Below, in pieces: positions 63,342 through 64,000 of a stretch of DNA of 64,000 nucleotides. This stretch comes from Cristatella mucedo (taxonomy: Eukaryota; Bryozoa; Phylactolaemata; Cristatellidae). The DNA lies in NCBI GenBank assembly GCA_009760855.2, contig WPIO01000005.1, forward strand, positions 12,688,001 through 12,752,000. Direction: 5' to 3'. A program made the translations under genes and the position numbers. Numbering within the stretch: position 1 is the first letter of the stretch; each line of letters starts with the position of its first letter. The notes under the pieces were generated by a model, which had not been told where the DNA came from, did no database searches, and saw only the letters and a list, made by a program, of their open reading frames with translations.

Positions 63342-64000
63342 TGTGTGTGATGGGGAGAGAGCTTGGGCGTGAGTTGGATGCACGCTAGTGTGTAGTGCCA
63401 AATTGATCATTTGTTGGCCACGAGCTTAACCAGTGACACTATGATGTATGCAATCGTAACACTGCTTACATGTTGGCTGGTTATCTGCACTAATGCTATT
63501 TTAAAGTCTAGCGATCATGACAATACGATTCGAGAAGATACTTTGATATAGAAATGCTTGTGCCAACCAAGAAAAACTTCGCAGCCTTTGGCTAGCTATA
63601 TACTGCATAAAAAAGAAGCGAGAAGATTATAAAAGAGAATTGTCAGTAGGAGTTTTTATGTAAGTAGCAAACAATTAATTAATGTCTATGTGACAGATTT
63701 ACTAGCATAGGCTGATTGGGTAAAAACGAAAAGTGTGTGCGATAGTACGTACTTGATAATGAAACTTGTAAAAGTGCTGACAGCACTCATAACGAAATAC
63801 TGATGATCGACTGGAATATGAGGACTATTATCAGCCGTACCAATTCATCATAACCTGGGACGGGTTGAGCTTGTATAAAAAATTAGAGAAATCACAGATG
63901 CACATCCCATGAACGTTGATGTCGGCTATCAAACTATCTGCTCAACTACTCTCAAGTCACCACCATACCTAGCAATCTTTTCGGCAATCTGGGTGATCGT
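43476..64000 (-). CDS. Gene B: ARM-TIR-SAM paralog, 5' end beyond window
   Basis: Minus-strand exons 64000-63969 (partial), 62336-61492, 60045-59881, 58400-58290, 54390-54289, 50134-49943, 47704-47506 and 43626-43476 join in one frame to a TGA. Domain order is armadillo-like, TIR, Thr/Ala-rich linker, SAM, as in gene A. The TIR glutamate (CRSEAEYC) is intact. Every intron interrupts at the same place and phase as in gene A, so the two genes arose by tandem duplication with introns in place. The remaining N-terminal exon or exons lie to the right of the window. Confidence 0.85.
43770..44590. other. Gene B intron with unassigned frame
   Basis: A plus-strand frame at 43763-44104 is antisense to the gene and has no motif. 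Nothing else recognised in this part of the last intron. Confidence 0.4.
44598..44690 (-). mobile_element. SINE-2 fragment
   Basis: The reverse complement gives GTGAGCCGTGATGGCACACT, B box GGGTTCGATTCC and GGTGGGCGATCCTTTATCGG, matching SINE-2 heads. Confidence 0.78.
44765..45190 (-). mobile_element. LINE-B 3' end
   Basis: (AAT)n, then GCACTTGATAAAGCACCCTC, AGAGAACTCAATCTATACCT, TTTGGCTGCAAAGGGAA and the C-terminal coding end (frame 45234-45010 minus: [20 protein letters not shown]). It directly abuts plus-strand LINE-A sequence. Confidence 0.85.
45215..45500 (+). mobile_element. LINE-A 3' end
   Basis: [40 protein letters not shown], stop, short UTR and (ATTAC)n at 45481-45500. Confidence 0.88.
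45501..46090. other. Gene B intron, unclassified
   Basis: Open frames on both strands (45620-46036 plus, 46013-45711 minus) without recognised motifs. Confidence 0.4.
46098..46236 (+). mobile_element. SINE-1 copy
   Basis: CCGAGTGGTTTGGTCCAGCG, GGTCGTGTGCTCGAGCCCCG, GAAGCGCCTGAATATAGATT and TTGGGGCGCTATTTAA: nearly the same as the copy at 28856. Confidence 0.85.
46735..47062 (+). mobile_element. LINE-B fragment, diverged
   Basis: AAGCCTCTGGGAACCGTGCA and GTAACTCACTCCTGACTCCC fit the GDRAFS/NSLP region. The end has AAAGTGCCTAGAAAATAATT and a short ATT tail. Confidence 0.6.
47506..47704 (-). CDS. Gene B: Thr/Ala-rich linker and start of SAM domain
   Basis: A 199-bp exon, acceptor CTATTTCAG|GA and donor GACAA|GTAAGA, phase 1 in and 2 out. 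The first half is a low-complexity linker ([19 protein letters not shown]). The second half starts the SAM domain with [20 protein letters not shown]. The exon is 72 bp longer than in gene A, all of it in the linker. Confidence 0.85.
47715..49140. other. Gene B intron
   Basis: Contains a LINE-B tail scrap at 47816-47856 (minus) and a CT-rich low-complexity stretch at 47860-47990. Nothing gene-like is recognised in 48000-49140. Confidence 0.5.
49145..49270 (+). mobile_element. LINE-A 3' scrap
   Basis: CACGCTACTCACTACGTCAA, TCTTTCTCTTTGTTTCTTGA and GAATGCGTACTAAAAGCCGC follow the LINE-A coding end. Confidence 0.65.
49434..49725 (-). mobile_element. LINE-A 3' end with (ATTAC)n tail
   Basis: TGTAATGTAATGTAATGTAA tail, short UTR, then the frame to [20 protein letters not shown] in reverse. 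It lies 218 bases downstream of the gene B third TIR exon. The frame length is truncated at the same point as 45215. Confidence 0.88.
49943..50134 (-). CDS. Gene B: TIR domain exon 3
   Basis: A 192-bp exon, acceptor TTCTTTTAG|AG and donor CCCG|GTAGGT, phase 1. It completes the Glu codon and encodes [37 protein letters not shown] and a final helix ([17 protein letters not shown]). It aligns without gaps to gene A until the last few residues. Confidence 0.92.
50370..50720 (+). mobile_element. LINE-B reverse transcriptase scrap
   Basis: TTTTTATGCAGGTCAGGTGA, TCACAGCTGTACCTAAGCTT and CTCTTGCTGCATGTACTGTT correspond to the YADDTQLY-AACI region of the copy at 7320-7420. Frames are broken. Confidence 0.7.
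50930..51050 (-). mobile_element. LINE-B RT scrap cut by a GA repeat
   Basis: The minus strand reads [20 protein letters not shown], a decayed form of AKHNLGFHVYADDTQLYLCF. The (GA)n microsatellite begins at its 5' side. Confidence 0.75.
51052..51145. repeat. (GA)n microsatellite
   Basis: About 94 bases of GA with one interruption. Confidence 0.95.
51674..52566 (-). mobile_element. LINE-A copy
   Basis: AATGTAATGTATCTCCGTCT tail, then frame 52299-51859 with [75 protein letters not shown]. The upstream part (52613-52344) reads [20 protein letters not shown] and [20 protein letters not shown] after a frameshift. Confidence 0.87.
52690..54280. other. Gene B intron, nothing recognised
   Basis: Very AT-rich between TIR exons 2 and 3. 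No repeat or coding motif seen. Confidence 0.5.
54289..54390 (-). CDS. Gene B: TIR domain exon 2
   Basis: A 102-bp exon, acceptor GTTGCAG|GT and donor GATCAG|GTAAGG. It encodes [20 protein letters not shown], then [13 protein letters not shown] and the first base of the glutamate codon. These are the BB loop and the strand and helix leading to the catalytic-type residue. Confidence 0.94.
54391..56040. other. Gene B intron, nothing recognised
   Basis: Between TIR exons 1 and 2. Several short frames on both strands, none with known motifs. Confidence 0.45.
56052..56440. repeat. (AG)n followed by compound (CA)n microsatellite
   Basis: AG run at 56052-56083, then about 280 bases of CA with CACAGA and TACACA variants from 56157. 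The long Cys/Val and His/Thr frames here are artefacts. Confidence 0.95.
56950..57958 (+). mobile_element. LINE-A copy
   Basis: Frame 56972-57385 reads [57 protein letters not shown]. Frame 57449-57865 reads [37 protein letters not shown] 32-bp duplication separates them. It ends with a short UTR and ATTAC tail. It opposes the gene strand. Confidence 0.87.
58290..58400 (-). CDS. Gene B: TIR domain exon 1
   Basis: A 111-bp exon, acceptor TTTGCAG|TT and donor ATGA|GTAAGT. It encodes [20 protein letters not shown], then [16 protein letters not shown]: the first TIR strand, the first helix and the second strand entering the BB loop. Same length and phases as gene A 22567-22677. Confidence 0.93.
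58718..59075 (+). mobile_element. LINE-B 3' end
   Basis: CCTCGTACAAACCTCAAATC, GCATGCTGACCCTGTGCATG, TTTGCAGCAAATGTAAAGTG, hairpin and (ATT)n tail at 59061-59075. Confidence 0.85.
59082..59795 (-). mobile_element. LINE-B 3' part, interrupted by AT-rich insert
   Basis: In reverse it carries the LINE-B tail (CCCTCAGAGAGCTCAATCTC), the spacer and the C-terminal coding region to 59480, then continues at 59640-59795 (GTAGGCTGGAGCCAAAGAAT, GCTTGACTGTGAGCCAG). The insert at 59508-59622 is (TA)n-rich. AGCTTCGTGGGGCGAA occurs at both sides of it. Confidence 0.8.
59881..60045 (-). CDS. Gene B: last armadillo helix and linker to TIR
   Basis: A 165-bp exon, acceptor CATGCAG|GC and donor CCCG|GTAAGC, phase 1 both ends. 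It encodes [20 protein letters not shown], then [20 protein letters not shown] and a short Ser/Gln-rich end. It corresponds to gene A 22894-23091 but lacks the Ala/Gly-rich extension. Confidence 0.88.
60535..60623. repeat. (CA)n microsatellite
   Basis: About 89 bases of uninterrupted CA in the intron between the gene B ARM and linker exons. Confidence 0.96.
60968..61130 (+). mobile_element. SINE-1 copy, diverged
   Basis: CAACCTGGCTTGGTCCAGAG, GGTCGTGGGCTCGAGCCCTA, CGAAGCAGCAGAATAGAGAC, TTTTAGCGCACTAAC. A short duplication of AACCACCAAGGTCAAGGTGC-like sequence lengthens the head. Confidence 0.75.
61492..62336 (-). CDS. Gene B: armadillo-like repeat exon
   Basis: An 845-bp exon, acceptor TTTTTATAG|G and donor TGCAAG|GTAGGT, phase 2 in and 1 out. 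It encodes about 281 residues starting TLSHGT and [20 protein letters not shown], matching gene A (NLSHGT, HPSLEYKTRLANLFVDNGFF). Armadillo-type motifs near the end include [20 protein letters not shown] and [13 protein letters not shown]. The two paralogs are strongly diverged at the nucleotide level but align with few gaps. Confidence 0.9.
62337..63968. other. Gene B intron
   Basis: Holds a (GT)n repeat at about 63294-63348. Otherwise no repeats or coding motifs are recognised. Confidence 0.5.
63294..63348. repeat. (GT)n microsatellite
   Basis: A run of GT units with a GCGC interruption near its end. Confidence 0.93.
63969..64000 (-). CDS. Gene B, end of the exon upstream of the ARM exon (partial)
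   Basis: The last 32 bases read [10 protein letters not shown] on the minus strand, followed by AG|GTATGG. The donor is in phase 2, as needed by the next exon and as in gene A exon 1. A helical stretch occurs at the same place in gene A (LVENAEALEPQLR). The call rests on phase and position because the exon is cut by the window edge. Confidence 0.55.
   Translation of the reverse strand, partial: DHPDCRKDC

Noticed and set aside
1-64000. CRISPR arrays, rRNA genes, bacterial operons
   Set aside because: No regularly spaced short repeats, no rRNA-like sequence, and gene structure is clearly eukaryotic.

Overview
This is a stretch of an invertebrate animal genome. The evidence is short exons with GT-AG (one probable GC-AG) introns, LINE, SINE, LTR and Tigger-type transposon remains, dinucleotide microsatellites, and no bacterial-style gene packing. 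The phylum cannot be fixed from sequence alone. The standard genetic code fits every exon I joined.

The host content is two tandem paralogous genes on the minus strand. Gene A runs from about 25750 down to 5867 and looks complete: 8 coding exons, about 694 residues. Gene B enters at the right edge (63969-64000) and runs down to 43476, with 7 full exons plus the end of an eighth. All exon pairs match in order and in splice phase, and three of them match in exact length (111, 102 and 151 bp). Each encodes a helical armadillo-like domain, then a TIR domain, a short linker and a C-terminal SAM domain. This ARM-TIR-SAM order differs from SARM1 (ARM-SAM-SAM-TIR). The TIR keeps a glutamate at the position of the NADase catalytic glutamate, three residues after the conserved cysteine, and in both genes that codon is split by an intron.

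The rest is intron or intergenic DNA rich in mobile elements. Two LINE families of the CR1/L2/Rex1 type recur: LINE-A has an (ATTAC)n tail and an intact reverse-transcriptase C-terminal region; LINE-B has an (ATT)n tail and a hairpin of the form AGCGCC...GGCGCT before it. One tRNA-derived family (SINE-1) carries the same 3' hairpin as LINE-B, so LINE-B is its likely partner. A second tRNA-derived family (SINE-2) does not.

Between the two genes, 29170-31290 is an internally deleted Tigger/pogo transposon with TA target duplications. From 35579 to 42706 lies a cluster of three LTR-element remnants. They show chimeric LTRs (shared U3, swapped R-U5), two different primer-binding sites (tRNA-Ser(GCU)-like and initiator-tRNA-Met-like), a gag-like reading frame, a tandem array of about 240-bp units, and a shared short C-terminal motif at the end of each internal region.

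Outside these features (for example 1-3470, 18000-20990, 31300-33230, 52690-54280) I see no recognisable gene. Exon calls rest on reading frame, splice signals, phase matching and agreement between the two paralogs; no transcript data were available.
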